DNA from: Gammaproteobacteria bacterium
GTDB lineage: Bacteria > Pseudomonadota > Gammaproteobacteria > HTCC5015
Direction of reading: 5' to 3'
Length of the DNA stretch: 64,000 nt
NCBI GenBank assembly: GCA_026004975.1
Contig: BPKE01000002.1
Span: 620,001 to 684,000, forward strand
A program made the translations under genes and the position numbers. Every line of letters starts with the position of its first letter. Position 1 is the stretch's first letter. Positions 48,075 through 57,315 of the stretch are shown piece by piece. A model generated the notes under the pieces. The model ran no database searches and was not told where the DNA came from. It saw nothing but the letters and a program-made list of their open reading frames with translations.

Positions 48075-49653
48075 CGCCCACCCAATCCTTGATCACCTTG
48101 GCGACCCGCTTGGGGTCCTCCCGAGCCAACTCGCGCGCCAGCAACAAGATGTCCCCGTACACCTTCGGCGGCGCCGGCAAGGCGCCCTGGGCCCCCTTCG
48201 CCGGCAGGCGGGGCGCCCCGCCGTCGTCTCCCTCCGGCTTGGCGCCGCCGCCCTTCGGTTGCCGCAGGGCCGGGCGGATGACGCCGAAGACCAGGAACAA
48301 GACCAAGGCGCCGGCGGCCAACTGCCGCAACAGGTTCGACCAGTCGATGTTCGACCAGAACGGCGGCTCGGTTTCGGCCGCCTCTTCTTCGGGAGACTGG
48401 AAGGCGCCGGCGAACACCGTCACGCTGTCGCCGCGCTGGGCGTCGAAACCGATCGCTTCCTTGACCAGGGCTTCGAACCGCGCCAGCTGCTCCGCGCCGT
48501 AAGGCTCGCCGCTGGCCGGGTCGGTGCCGTCGACGACCACCGCCGCCGACAAGCGCAGGATGCGCCCGCGCCCGCCTTCGACGCGCCGGACCGTCTTGTC
48601 GAGCTCGTAGTTGCGCAACACGCTGCGTTCGCTCGGCCCGGCCGCCGCGCCCTCGCCGGCCTGCGGCGCACCCTCCGCTTCACCGGGTGCCGCCAGGGTC
48701 GCGGCCGGCGGCGGCTGGTTGCTCAGCGCGCCCGGCACCCCGCCGGCGGCCGCCGAGGGGCCGCGGCGTTCCTCGATCTGCTCGCTGCGCAACTGCGCCG
48801 GATCCGGCTCGTAGCGTTCCTCGACCCGCTCCTCGCGCGAGAAATCCAACTGCGCCGTGACCTGGGCGCGCACCCGGCCGAAACCGACCACCGGCGTGAG
48901 CAGCGCTTCGATGCGTTCGGCCAGATCCTGCTCCAGGCGCCGGGTGTACGCCAACTGCTCCTGGCCGATGCGCAGCGCCGGATCGGCCAAGCGCGCCGAC
49001 AACAAGCGCCCGAACTGGTCCACGACGGTGATGCGCTCCTCGTCCAGGTTCGGCACCGAGGTCGCCACCAGGTGGACGATCGAGGCCACCTGTTCCTCCG
49101 ACAAAGCGCGCCCGGGCCGCAGTTGCACCATCACGGACGCCGACGCCGGCTGACGCCGGCGCACGAAACCGGTCTGCGGCGGCAAGGCCAGATGAACCCG
49201 CGCCGACTCCACGCTCCGCATCGCCGAGATGGTCCGCGCCAACTCGCTCTCGAGCATGCGGTGGTAACGCGCGCTCTGCATGAACTGGCTGCTGCCCAAA
49301 CCCGAATCCTCCAGCCACTCGCGGGCGGCGTCGCCGCTCAGGCCGGCGCCGAACAAGGCGCTGCGCGCGCGCCCGAGATCGGCCTGCGGCACCAGCACCA
49401 GACCGCTGTCCGGGTCGATGCGGAAGGGGATGCCCTCGGACTGCAAAACCGCGCTCACCTCGTCCACCGGCGGCCGGTCCGGCCCGCTGGCCAGCGGCAC
49501 ATACACCGGTTGCATCGCCCACAGGATCAAACCCACCGCCAGGGCGGCGGCGGCGAGCAAGGCGAGCACGGTGCGCAACTGCGCCCACGACACATTCAGC
49601 CTGCCGCCGGCCGCAGCCTCGATCACCTGTCCGCCGGTCGCCGTCTCGCTCAT
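48064..49653 (-). CDS. fliF: Flagellar MS-ring protein FliF
   Basis: A 529-residue MS-ring subunit with two membrane helices (residues ~30-48 and ~440-460), the YscJ-like periplasmic domain (ARVHLALPPQTGFVRRRQPASASVMV), a Pro/Ala-rich insertion around residues 290-350, and the C-terminal FliG-binding peptide (DPKRVAKVIKDW). Slightly shorter than E. coli FliF (552). Confidence 0.94.
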   Translation of the reverse strand: MSETATGGQVIEAAAGGRLNVSWAQLRTVLALLAAAALAVGLILWAMQPVYVPLASGPDRPPVDEVSAVLQSEGIPFRIDPDSGLVLVPQADLGRARSALFGAGLSGDAAREWLEDSGLGSSQFMQSARYHRMLESELARTISAMRSVESARVHLALPPQTGFVRRRQPASASVMVQLRPGRALSEEQVASIVHLVATSVPNLDEERITVVDQFGRLLSARLADPALRIGQEQLAYTRRLEQDLAERIEALLTPVVGFGRVRAQVTAQLDFSREERVEERYEPDPAQLRSEQIEERRGPSAAAGGVPGALSNQPPPAATLAAPGEAEGAPQAGEGAAAGPSERSVLRNYELDKTVRRVEGGRGRILRLSAAVVVDGTDPASGEPYGAEQLARFEALVKEAIGFDAQRGDSVTVFAGAFQSPEEEAAETEPPFWSNIDWSNLLRQLAAGALVLFLVFGVIRPALRQPKGGGAKPEGDDGGAPRLPAKGAQGALPAPPKVYGDILLLARELAREDPKRVAKVIKDWVGDGG

Positions 49654-49663
49654 ACCCGGCCCC

Positions 49664-49981
49664 TCAGATCGGCATGTTCATGATGTCGCGGTAAGCGTCG
49701 ATGAGCTTGTTGCGCACCTGCGTGAGCGCCTCGAACGACACCCGCGCCTTCTGCATCTCGATCATCACCTGCGCCAGGCTGACCTCGGCCTCGCCGCGCT
49801 GCAACTCCTCGGCCAATGCCCCGGCCTTCTGTTGCTGCGCGTTGACCGCCTCCAAAGAACGTTCCAGCAAGTCGGCGAACCGGGCCGCGTCCGGGGCCGC
49901 CGGCGCCGTGCCGCCGGCCTCGATCCGCGCCTGCGCCTCACGGATGTGGCGCAGCAGATCGTCGATCTTCAGCTCACTCAT
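49664..49981 (-). CDS. fliE: Flagellar hook-basal body protein FliE
   Basis: A 105-residue junction protein between MS ring and rod. The conserved C-terminal half (GEAEVSLAQVMIEMQKARVSFEALTQVRNKLIDAYRDIMNMPI region) is clear. ATG 49981 with SD AGGAGG six bases upstream; a GTG lies one codon before. Starts the fliEFGHIJK run, 16 bases after fleR. Confidence 0.92.
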   Translation of the reverse strand: MSELKIDDLLRHIREAQARIEAGGTAPAAPDAARFADLLERSLEAVNAQQQKAGALAEELQRGEAEVSLAQVMIEMQKARVSFEALTQVRNKLIDAYRDIMNMPI

Positions 49982-49997
49982 CACGGGCCTCCTGCGC

Positions 49998-51317
49998 TCA
50001 AGCGCGGCAGATCCCCGGAATGTCCACGCCCTGGGCGCGCAAGCGCGACAACTTGTAGCGCAAGGTGCGCGGGCTGATGCCCAGCACCTGCGCGGCGCGC
50101 TTGCGGCTGCCGTTGCCGTCCTTGAGCGCCTGCAGGATCAAATCGACCTCGCGGCGCTTGAGATCGTCGTCCAGCGATGCCGGCACGGGCGCCGGCGCGT
50201 CCTCGAATTCGAGCAGCAGGTGCTCGGGGCGGATTTCCGCACCGCCGCAGACCACCAGCGCGCGCTGCACCACGTTTTCCAGCTCGCGCACGTTGCCCGG
50301 CCACGCATAGGCGGCCAGCTTCTGCGCCGCCGCCTCCGACAACGCCGGCGCCCGGCCGGCCGCGTGCTTGCGGATCAAGGCCTCGGCCAGCGGCACGATG
50401 TCGCCGCGCCGCGCCCGCAAGGGCGGCAGATGGAGGGGGAACACGTTCAAGCGGTAGAACAGATCCTCGCGGAACCGGCCCTCGCGCACCGCCTCGCGCA
50501 GGTCGCGGTTGGTGGTGGCGAGCACCCGCACGTCGAGCGCGATCGGCTGGCGGCCGCCGAGCCGCTCCACCTCGCGCTCCTGCAGCACGCGCAGCAACTT
50601 CGCCTGAAGATTCAGGGCCATTTCCGAAATCTCGTCCAGCAGCAGCGTGCCGCCGTTGGCCAGCTCGAACTTGCCGGGGGTGCGCTGCTGCGCGCCGGTG
50701 AACGCGCCCTTCTCGTAACCGAACAACACCGCCTCGAGCATGCTCTCGGGGATGGCGGCGCAATTGATCGCGACGAACGGCCCCTTCGCCCGCGGCGAAT
50801 GCCGGTGGATGTAGCGGCTCAACACCTCCTTGCCGCAACCGCTCTCGCCCTGGATCAAGACCGACACGTCGCTGTCCGCCACCCGCTTGGCCAGGGCGTA
50901 CAGCCGCCGGGTGGCGGGATCGGCCATCACCACCTCGGCCGCGTCCGGCGCGTAGCGCCCGATGATGCGCTCGACCGTCTCCAGCAGGGCCTCCATGTCG
51001 AACGGCTTGACGAGGTAATCGGCCGCGCCCTCCCGCATCGCCGCCACCGCCTGCTCGATCGTGCCGTAGGCCGTCATCAGCACCACCGGGACCGGCACCA
51101 GTGCCGCCTGCGCGCGCTCGAGCAAGGCCCGCCCGTCCAGCTCCGGCAACTGCACATCGGCGAGCAACAATTCGAAGCGGCGGGCCTCCAGCAGGCGCGC
51201 CGCCGCGCCGCCGTCGGCGGCGGCGGTCACCGCGTATCCCGCCTCGCTGAGGATCTCCACCAGGGCCTCGCGCAACCCGGCGTCGTCCTCCACCAACAGA
51301 ATGCGTCGTTCACTCAT
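49998..51317 (-). CDS. fleR: Sigma54-dependent flagellar response regulator FleR/FlrC
   Basis: A 439-residue NtrC-type activator: receiver domain (phospho-acceptor Asp in [13 protein letters not shown], switch VLMTAYGT), AAA+ domain with Walker A GESGCGKE, the sigma54-contact loop GAFTGA, Walker [11 protein letters not shown], and a Fis-type helix-turn-helix at the end ([22 protein letters not shown]). It switches on hook and basal-body genes once phosphorylated by FleS. ATG overlaps the fleS stop by one codon (ATGA). Confidence 0.94.
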   Translation of the reverse strand: MSERRILLVEDDAGLREALVEILSEAGYAVTAAADGGAAARLLEARRFELLLADVQLPELDGRALLERAQAALVPVPVVLMTAYGTIEQAVAAMREGAADYLVKPFDMEALLETVERIIGRYAPDAAEVVMADPATRRLYALAKRVADSDVSVLIQGESGCGKEVLSRYIHRHSPRAKGPFVAINCAAIPESMLEAVLFGYEKGAFTGAQQRTPGKFELANGGTLLLDEISEMALNLQAKLLRVLQEREVERLGGRQPIALDVRVLATTNRDLREAVREGRFREDLFYRLNVFPLHLPPLRARRGDIVPLAEALIRKHAAGRAPALSEAAAQKLAAYAWPGNVRELENVVQRALVVCGGAEIRPEHLLLEFEDAPAPVPASLDDDLKRREVDLILQALKDGNGSRKRAAQVLGISPRTLRYKLSRLRAQGVDIPGICRA

Positions 51318-52519
51318 CGTGTCGCGCCTCCGGCTCGCTGCAATGGGGTCGCGCTCGGCAGCAGCACCGGCGGTTCGGCCGGCCAGGGCAACTCGAGCTC
51401 GAAACACGCCCCGCCCCCGCCCGGCGCGCACAAGCGCACCCGGCCGCCGTGCATCTCCACCACCGAACGCACGATCGCCAGGCCCAACCCGGTGCCGCCG
51501 GGCCGGGTGGTGTAGAACGCCTCGAAGATCCGCTCCGCCGCCGCCGGCGCCACCCCGGCCCGTCGTCCGCGACCTGCAGAATCAGCCTCGCCCCGTCGTC
51601 CCTGGCGCGGATCCAGACCCGCCGCGCGCCGGCCTGCCAGGCATTGCCGAGCAGATTGAGCAGGGCGCCTTCCAGAGAGGTGCGGTCCATCGCCAGCGCC
51701 CGCCGCCGCAGCCGGCCCTCGACCGCCAACGTCACCCGCAAGGTCGGGTAGGCGCTCTGCGCCGCCCGCAGCACGGCACACAGCAGGCCGCCCAGGCGCC
51801 CTTCGGCCAGCACCGGGGGCGTGCCCCGGGCATAACACAACAGGTCGTCGAGGTTGCGCCGCATCGCCTGCAGGCCGTCCAGCGCCGCCTGCAAGGCCCG
51901 CAGCGCGCGCGCATCGCCCCCCGCCCAGCGCAGCCGCAGGCGGCCGAGCTGCAACAGCGCCCCGGCCAGCGGCGTGGCGCAACTGGTGGGCCAGGCGCGC
52001 GAGCATGGCGCCCAGCTCCTGCAGGCGCTCGCGCTGCTGCCAGCCCTCGAGCAGGGCCCGCGACGCCGTCACGTCACTGAGCAACACCACCCGTCCGCGC
52101 CCCTCCGGCATCGCCTGGATCGCCAGGTTCACCTTGCGCCCGTCGGCGAGCTGCACCTCGCCGTTGCGCAGCACCCCGCGCGCCAGGCAACGCTGCGCGA
52201 TCGAACGCCAGTCGCTGCCCGCGAGCGGCCCGCCGAGCAGGGATTCGGCGGCGGCGTTGAACTCCACCAGGCGGTCCTCGGCGTCGAACACCAGCACCCC
52301 GCCCGGCAGCGCCGCCAGAATCCCCACCAGGCGATCGGCCAGGCGCTCCTTCTCCTTGAGCTCGCGCAGGCGGGCGTCCTGCGCGCGGCGCAGCTCGCGG
52401 GTGAGCGCCGCCACCCGCCGCTCCAGCGCCCGGTAATGCCCGATCAGATGGTCCGAGGCCGAATTGAACGCCGCGAACGCTGCCGCCAGCCGTTCGCGCT
52501 CCGCCGCCGCATCGTCCAT
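51314..52519 (-). pseudogene. fleS: Flagellar sensor histidine kinase FleS/FlrB, two frameshifts
   Basis: A soluble PAS-containing kinase. N-terminal coiled segment, PAS domain (PGGVLVFDAEDRLVEFNAAAESLLG), H-box MLARLAHQLRTPLAG, N-box LLNLLGNAWQAGA, G-boxes VADDGPG and PGGTGLGLAIVRSVV. The reading frame is broken twice: one extra base at 51976-51977, inside the H-box, and one missing G at 51553-51556, right after ADDGPG. Both corrections together restore 401 residues and a complete kinase. Partner of FleR. Start ATG at 52519. Confidence 0.86.
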
Positions 52520-52555
52520 GCCGCTCTCCGCAGGCAACACCACACGCCCCGGCTG

Positions 52556-52571
52556 CAGCAATATGCGTGCC
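52556..52571 (-). promoter_or_regulatory. sigma54 promoter of fleSR
   Basis: On the minus strand GGCACGCATATTGCTG has GG and GC ten bases apart and the TTGCT -12 box, 37 bases before the fleS ATG. In polar flagellates fleSR transcription depends on sigma54 and the master activator FleQ, which is not in this window. Confidence 0.85.
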
Positions 52572-52755
52572 CAGCCCCGGAGCGCGCCACGGCGCGGCGT
52601 TCCGCCTCCCCGAGTCAAAAACCCGTCACGGCCGCGCCGCCGCCCGCGCCGGCCGACCGACGCCCGACGACGGCCGTCCGAAACTGACAAAAGCCGTCCC
52701 CGGGGCGCCCGCCCGACGGCGGCCTATACCAAGAAAATCAATGATTTTGATGGTG

Positions 52756-52770
52756 TGGCATGAAAGGTGC
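52756..52770 (+). promoter_or_regulatory. sigma54 promoter of pilA
   Basis: TGGCATGAAAGGTGC followed by T-rich sequence: GG and GC ten bases apart, 59 bases ahead of the pilin ATG, as in PilR-dependent pilin genes. Confidence 0.75.
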
Positions 52771-52828
52771 TTTCTTTGGGACCAGGCTCCCAGCCACCCT
52801 GTCCCTTGTGTCTTTTGGAGGTTCGAAC

Positions 52829-53342
52829 ATGAAACGCACCCAGCAAGGCTTCACGCTCATCGAACTGATGATCGTCGTCGCCATCATCGGCATCCTCGCG
52901 GCGATCGCCATCCCCGCCTACCAGGATTACACCGTGCGCTCGAAGGTCAGCGAAGGCCTGGTGCTCGCCTCGTCGGCGAAAGTGGCCGTCAACGAAGCCT
53001 ACCAGACCAACGGGGCTGAACGGCGTGTCCGCCGTCGCCACCGACTGGAACAACAACTTCACCCCGACCAAGTACGTTTCCGACATCACGATCAGCGGCG
53101 CCAACGGCGAAATCACGATCACCTACGACACCAACGAGATCCCGCAGCTCAACAGCGGGAACCTCGTGGTCCTGACGCCGTCGATCAACGGCAGTGACCT
53201 TCCCACGGCCGCGGCGGCGGGCACCGCCGGCAACATCGACTGGGCCTGCGCCGGCGCCGACGGCAACACGGCGACCAACCGCGGCCTGCCCGTCACCACC
53301 GGCACGGTGTTGGCGCGTTACCTGCCCTCCGAGTGCAAGTAA
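52829..53342 (+). pseudogene. pilA: Type IV major pilin PilA, frameshifted
   Basis: A type IVa prepilin: short leader MKRTQQG, cleavage before [27 protein letters not shown], helical spine, a variable beta region, and a C-terminal disulfide loop (Cys in IDWACAGADG and in YLPSECK). The frame breaks in a run of four G (53012-53015): removing one joins AYQTNG to [12 protein letters not shown]. The corrected prepilin has 170 residues, the usual size. A sigma54 promoter and SD TGGAGG precede it; a strong terminator follows. Confidence 0.9.
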
Positions 53343-53364
53343 GCGGCCGCTTCGGCCCACCGAC

Positions 53365-53398
53365 ACGCGCCGCCGTGACCACGGCGGCGCGTTTTTTT
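53365..53398 (+). terminator. Intrinsic terminator of pilA
   Basis: A perfect 12-pair stem (ACGCGCCGCCGT / ACGGCGGCGCGT) with loop GACC followed by seven T. Placed 23 bases after the pilA stop. Confidence 0.92.
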
Positions 53399-53428
53399 GT
53401 AAGCCAAGCGGGGCGCGCCGCCCGCGCT

Positions 53429-53620
53429 TCAGTCTTCCCTGTCCGCCGCCCCACGCACGTAGCGCCGGGCCGCGCGGCCGAGCAGATCGAGTTGCCGGCC
53501 GAAACGACGGCAGCCGCTGCACAGGGCCAGATGCAGGCGCAAGGCCAGGCGTTGACGCCATCCGAGGCGGCGTTCCCGCGCCTCGGAGAGCAAGCGGCTG
53601 GTTTCTTCACAGCTGAGCAC
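53429..53620 (-). CDS. Small zinc-binding anti-sigma factor
   Basis: A 63-residue soluble protein with an H-x3-C-x2-C motif (LHLALCSGC) plus an N-terminal Cys, the ZAS/zf-HC2 pattern of redox- or metal-responsive anti-sigma factors. Start GTG at 53620 chosen for its SD GGGGAGGG; a GTG six codons upstream is possible. It overlaps the ECF sigma gene by 14 bases and has no membrane segment. Confidence 0.75.
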   Translation of the reverse strand: MLSCEETSRLLSEARERRLGWRQRLALRLHLALCSGCRRFGRQLDLLGRAARRYVRGAADRED

Positions 53621-54191
53621 GATCGCCCTCCCCGGCACGGAACCAGTGGGTTTCCAGGCAGGCGCGCAGGCGCAGGCGCGCGCGGTGCAGCATGACGTTC
53701 AAATGGTTGGCGGTGATGTCCAGTTGCGCACAGATGTCGGCGGTGGACCAACCCAGGCCTTCGCGCAGCAGGAAGGCCTGGGCCTGGCGCGGCGGCAGGC
53801 CGTCCAGGCAACGCTGGAAAACCTGCCAGAACTGGGCCTGGCCGAAGGCGCGCTCGGGATCCTGCCAGGGGGCGGGACGGACTTCGGGACGCCAGCGGCC
53901 GTCGGCGTCGAAGGGCGAGTCCAGGGCCTCTTGGCCGACCTGCTCGGGCTCCGCCCCTCGCCGGCGCAGCGCATCGGCGAGCTTGTGGCGCAGGATGGCG
54001 AACACCCAACTGCGCAGCGCCGCCCGGCCGACGAACTGGTGGCGGTTGGCCAGTGCGCCGGCCAGGGCCTCCTGCACCACGTCCTCGGCCAGCGCCGCCT
54101 CGCCCAGGCGCGCCTGCGCGTAGCGCAGCATCTGCGCGCGCAACTCGGCAAGGAACCCCGGATCGTCGAGTTGGGCGGAGGACGCCGACAC
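53607..54191 (-). CDS. ECF-type RNA polymerase sigma factor
   Basis: A 194-residue sigma factor with region 2 (MLRYAQARLG, EDVVQEALAGAL, SWVFAILRHKLADALRR) and region 4 (LPPRQAQAFLLREGLGWSTADICAQL ... HLNVMLHRARLRLRACLE), close to the TIGR02943-type sigma factors that are paired with a short zf-HC2 anti-sigma. Regulon unknown. GTG start, 4 bases after the permease gene stop, so the sigma may be co-expressed with the permease. Confidence 0.86.
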   Translation of the reverse strand: MSASSAQLDDPGFLAELRAQMLRYAQARLGEAALAEDVVQEALAGALANRHQFVGRAALRSWVFAILRHKLADALRRRGAEPEQVGQEALDSPFDADGRWRPEVRPAPWQDPERAFGQAQFWQVFQRCLDGLPPRQAQAFLLREGLGWSTADICAQLDITANHLNVMLHRARLRLRACLETHWFRAGEGDRAQL

Positions 54192-54195
54192 GGCC

Positions 54196-55539
54196 TCAGG
54201 CGAACGCCACGGCGATCAGGCCGGCGCCGATCAGGCCGACCAGGCCGACCAGGGTTTCCAGCGTGGTCCAGGCGAACAGCGTCTGACGCGCGTCCAGGCC
54301 GAGCAGTTGCTTGACCAGCCAGAAACCGGAGTCGTTGACGTGGGAGAGCACGGTCGCGCCGCCGGCGATGGCGATCACCGTGCAAGCGCGCAACACCGGC
54401 GCGGCGTCGGCCGCGGCGACGATGGGCGCCAGCAGGCCGGCGGTGGTGACCATGGCGACGGTGGCCGAACCCTGGGCCACGCGCAGCAGGGCGGCGACCA
54501 GGAAGGCGAACAGCAGCACCGGCAAGCCGCTGCCGTCCAGCGCCCGGACCAGGGCGTCGCCCACGCCGGCCTTGACCAGCACCTTGCCGAACGCGCCGCC
54601 CGCGCCGGTGAGCAGGATGATCATGCCCACCGGCCGCATCGCCCGATCGGCGACCGCTTGCAGTTCGGCGCGGCCGAAACCGCGCCGCGCGCCGAGCCAC
54701 CATAGGGCCAGCGCCGCGGCGGCAAGCAAGGCGCTGAACGGGTGGCCGATCAGGGCCAGCCAGGCCGCCGCCGGGTGCGCCTCGCCGAGCCACAGCTTGC
54801 CGACGGTGTTGGCCAGGATCAGCACAAGGGGCAGCAACACGACCATCAGGGCGGCGCCGAAGGGGGCATCCTGGGCCGGCGCCCGCGCCTCCTCCTCGAG
54901 CACGGTGTCCGGCACACCCTCGGGCAGGCGCGAACCGGCCCAGCGGCCGAACCACACCCCGGCCACCAGCGCCGCGGGCAGGCCGGCGGCCAGGCCGACG
55001 GCGATCACCAGGCCGAGGTCGGCCTCGAGCATCGCCGCCACCGCCACCGGGCCGGGCGTGGGCGGCACGAAAGCGTGGCCGACGGCGATGCCCGCCGCGA
55101 GCGGCAGACCATAGTAGGCGGCGCTGCGGCCGCTGCGCCGCGCCAGGCTGTAGACCAGCGGGATGAACAGCAACAACGCCACCTCGAAGAACACCGGCAC
55201 GGCGACCAGCACCCCGAGCAGCGTCAAGGCCCACGGCGCACCGCGGGGACCGGCCCAGGCCAGCAAACCGTCCGCGAGGCGGCGCGCCCCGCCCGAAGCG
55301 ACGAGCATTTCGCCGAGGATGGCGCCCAGGCCGATGACCAGGGCGATGTAACCGAGGGTCGCGCCCATGCCCGCCTGCACCACGCCGGCGATCTCCCCGA
55401 CCGGGATGCCGGCGGCGAGCGCGGTGAGCAAGGACACGGCGGTCAGTGCCAGGAAGGCATTGACCCGCAACACACCGATCAGCACGACCAGGACCGCGAT
55501 GGCACCGGCCGTGACGACGAGCAGTTGTGGCTCGGACAT
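54196..55539 (-). CDS. GntP-family proton:gluconate-type symporter
   Basis: A 447-residue inner-membrane transporter with about 12-14 hydrophobic segments. GntP features: GLGAILGEMLVASGGARRLADGLL, FFEVALLLFIPLVYSLAR, HAFVPPTPGPVAVA, LTGAGGAFGKVLVKAGVG, RVAQGSATVAMVTTAGL and SHVNDSGFWLVKQ. Members carry gluconate, glycerate or related hydroxy acids; no catabolic gene nearby identifies the substrate. First gene of a unit with the ECF sigma/anti-sigma pair. Confidence 0.88.
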   Translation of the reverse strand: MSEPQLLVVTAGAIAVLVVLIGVLRVNAFLALTAVSLLTALAAGIPVGEIAGVVQAGMGATLGYIALVIGLGAILGEMLVASGGARRLADGLLAWAGPRGAPWALTLLGVLVAVPVFFEVALLLFIPLVYSLARRSGRSAAYYGLPLAAGIAVGHAFVPPTPGPVAVAAMLEADLGLVIAVGLAAGLPAALVAGVWFGRWAGSRLPEGVPDTVLEEEARAPAQDAPFGAALMVVLLPLVLILANTVGKLWLGEAHPAAAWLALIGHPFSALLAAAALALWWLGARRGFGRAELQAVADRAMRPVGMIILLTGAGGAFGKVLVKAGVGDALVRALDGSGLPVLLFAFLVAALLRVAQGSATVAMVTTAGLLAPIVAAADAAPVLRACTVIAIAGGATVLSHVNDSGFWLVKQLLGLDARQTLFAWTTLETLVGLVGLIGAGLIAVAFA

Positions 55540-55640
55540 CTTCCCCCCTTCCGCGGCCCCGGACCGCGCGCGCCCCGATTGTCCCGGCGGCGGGGGCCGC
55601 GGTCAACCGCGCGAGCGGGTCGCCCGCCCGGGCGCACCGC

Positions 55641-56828
55641 TCAGACCAGCACGGCGCGGGCGAGGAAGGCTTTCAGATAGCGGGTTTCGGGGATCGCCGG
55701 GTGGACCGGGTGATCGACGTCCTGGCCGCCGGCGGCGAGGATTTCGACGTGCCGGTCCAGGTGGCGGCCGGCGGCGCGCAGGATGTCGGCGAGGTTTTCC
55801 GCGGGCAGATGCATGGAACAGGAGGCCGAGACCAGCAGCCCGTCCTTGCCGAGCAGGCGCAGCGCCGCCTCGTTCAGGCGCCGGTAGGCGGCCAGGCCCG
55901 CGCGGGCGTCCTTCTTGCGCTTGATGAACGCCGGCGGATCGACCACCACCAGGTCGAAGCGCGCCCCGTCGGCCTTGAGCCGGGCGAGGACTTCGAAGGC
56001 GTCGCCCTGGTGGACGGTGAGGCGGTCGGCGAAGCCGTTGCGCGCGAAATTCTCCCGCAGCGCCTCGACCGCGACCGGCGAGGATTCGACGCAATGGACT
56101 TCGGCCGCGCCGCCGGCGGCGGCGTGCACGCCGAAGCCACCCGCGTAGCTGAACACGTCGAGCACCCGCGCCCCCCGGGCCCAGCGCAGCAACCAGGCGC
56201 GCACGGCACGCATGTCGTAGTACCAGCCGGTCTTCTGGCCGGATGCGGGCGCGACGAAATCGAGGCCGTTTTCGCGCAGGGCGAAGCGCGCCGGCACCTC
56301 ACCGTGGACCGTTTCGACCGTCTCGGGCAATCCCTCCAGCGCCCGCACCGGCGCATCGTTGCGCAACAGGATGCTGCGCGGGCGCAGCACCTTGTGCAGC
56401 GCGTCCAGCACCGCTTCGCGCAGGCGCTCCATGCCGGCGGTGTTGAGCTGCACCACCAGATCGTCGCCGTAGCGGTCCACCACCAGGCCCGGCAGCAAAT
56501 CCGCCTCGCCGTGCACCAGGCGGTAACACGGCACGTCGAAGGCCCGCCGGCGCAGGCCGAGCGCGATCTTCAGGCGGTGGACCACGTCGCTGGACGTGAA
56601 CGGCGCCCCGCGCCGGGCGAGCAGGCGCGCGCAGATCAGGCTGTGCGGATTGACGTAAGCGACGCCGAGCGTTTCGCCGCGCGCCGTCTCGACCCGCACC
56701 TGTTCACCGGGCTCGAAACCGTCGAGCGGCGTGACCGCCGTGTCCACCTCGTTGCTGAAGATCCACAGGTGGCCGGCGCGCAGGCGGCGCTCTTCGTTCT
56801 TTTTGAGGCGCAGGACGGGCAGCGACAT
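55641..56828 (-). CDS. rlmI: 23S rRNA m5C1962 methyltransferase RlmI
   Basis: A 395-residue class I methyltransferase: N-terminal PUA domain (RLRAGHLWIFSNEVD), middle EEHEE-like domain, then the SAM-binding fold with VLDVFSYAGGFGVHAA, CVESSPVAVEAL, VVDPPAF and the Cys in SASCSMHL. Acts on 23S rRNA in the cytosol. ATG 56828 is the family start; a longer in-frame reading to 56894 is not supported. Confidence 0.92.
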   Translation of the reverse strand: MSLPVLRLKKNEERRLRAGHLWIFSNEVDTAVTPLDGFEPGEQVRVETARGETLGVAYVNPHSLICARLLARRGAPFTSSDVVHRLKIALGLRRRAFDVPCYRLVHGEADLLPGLVVDRYGDDLVVQLNTAGMERLREAVLDALHKVLRPRSILLRNDAPVRALEGLPETVETVHGEVPARFALRENGLDFVAPASGQKTGWYYDMRAVRAWLLRWARGARVLDVFSYAGGFGVHAAAGGAAEVHCVESSPVAVEALRENFARNGFADRLTVHQGDAFEVLARLKADGARFDLVVVDPPAFIKRKKDARAGLAAYRRLNEAALRLLGKDGLLVSASCSMHLPAENLADILRAAGRHLDRHVEILAAGGQDVDHPVHPAIPETRYLKAFLARAVLV

Positions 56829-56906
56829 GGCTTCGGGCGGCCAGGCGGGAGGGCGCGCATCATACCCGCAAGGCCGCGCCCGGCCAAGGGCCACGCGGGG
56901 CGGTGT

Positions 56907-57305
56907 TCAGGCGCCGGCGCGGCGGCGCCGGCAATCGGCGACGGCGGCGCGCAGCGCGTCCTCGACCAGCACCGAGCAATGCATCTTCACCGCCGGCAAG
57001 GCCAGGGCCTCGGCGATCTCGCGGCTGTCCAGGGCCTCGGCCTCGTCGAGCGTCAGGCCCTCGATGCGTTCGCTCAACCACGAACCGGCGGCGATCGCGG
57101 CGGCGCAGCCGTAGGTCTTGAAGCGCGTTTCGACGATGCGGTCCTCGGCGTCCACGCGGATCTGCAGCTTGACCACGTCGCCGGCCTGCGGCGAGCCCAC
57201 CAAGCCGGTGCCGACCCCCGGCGCCTCCGGGTCCAGCGCGCCGACGTTGCGCGGCCGCTCGTAGTGTTCGAGAACGGCGGGGCTGTACAGCTCGAAGTCG
57301 ATCAT
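56907..57305 (-). CDS. iscU: Iron-sulfur scaffold IscU with one ligand cysteine replaced
   Basis: A 132-residue IscU on which [2Fe-2S] clusters are built with sulfur from IscS. The fold is normal (VLEHYERPRNVGALD, FKTYGCAAAIAAGS, LPAVKMHCSVLVEDAL). Of the three conserved Cys, those at positions 67 and 110 are present, and His109 too, but the first is Ala41 (VGSPQAGDVVKLQ where E. coli reads VGAPACGDVMKLQ); the partner Asp43 is kept. The surrounding codons read smoothly, so this is not a frame error. It follows iscS by 10 bases; iscA, hscB, hscA and fdx do not follow. Confidence 0.9.
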   Translation of the reverse strand: MIDFELYSPAVLEHYERPRNVGALDPEAPGVGTGLVGSPQAGDVVKLQIRVDAEDRIVETRFKTYGCAAAIAAGSWLSERIEGLTLDEAEALDSREIAEALALPAVKMHCSVLVEDALRAAVADCRRRRAGA

Positions 57306-57315
57306 GGTCCGGTCT

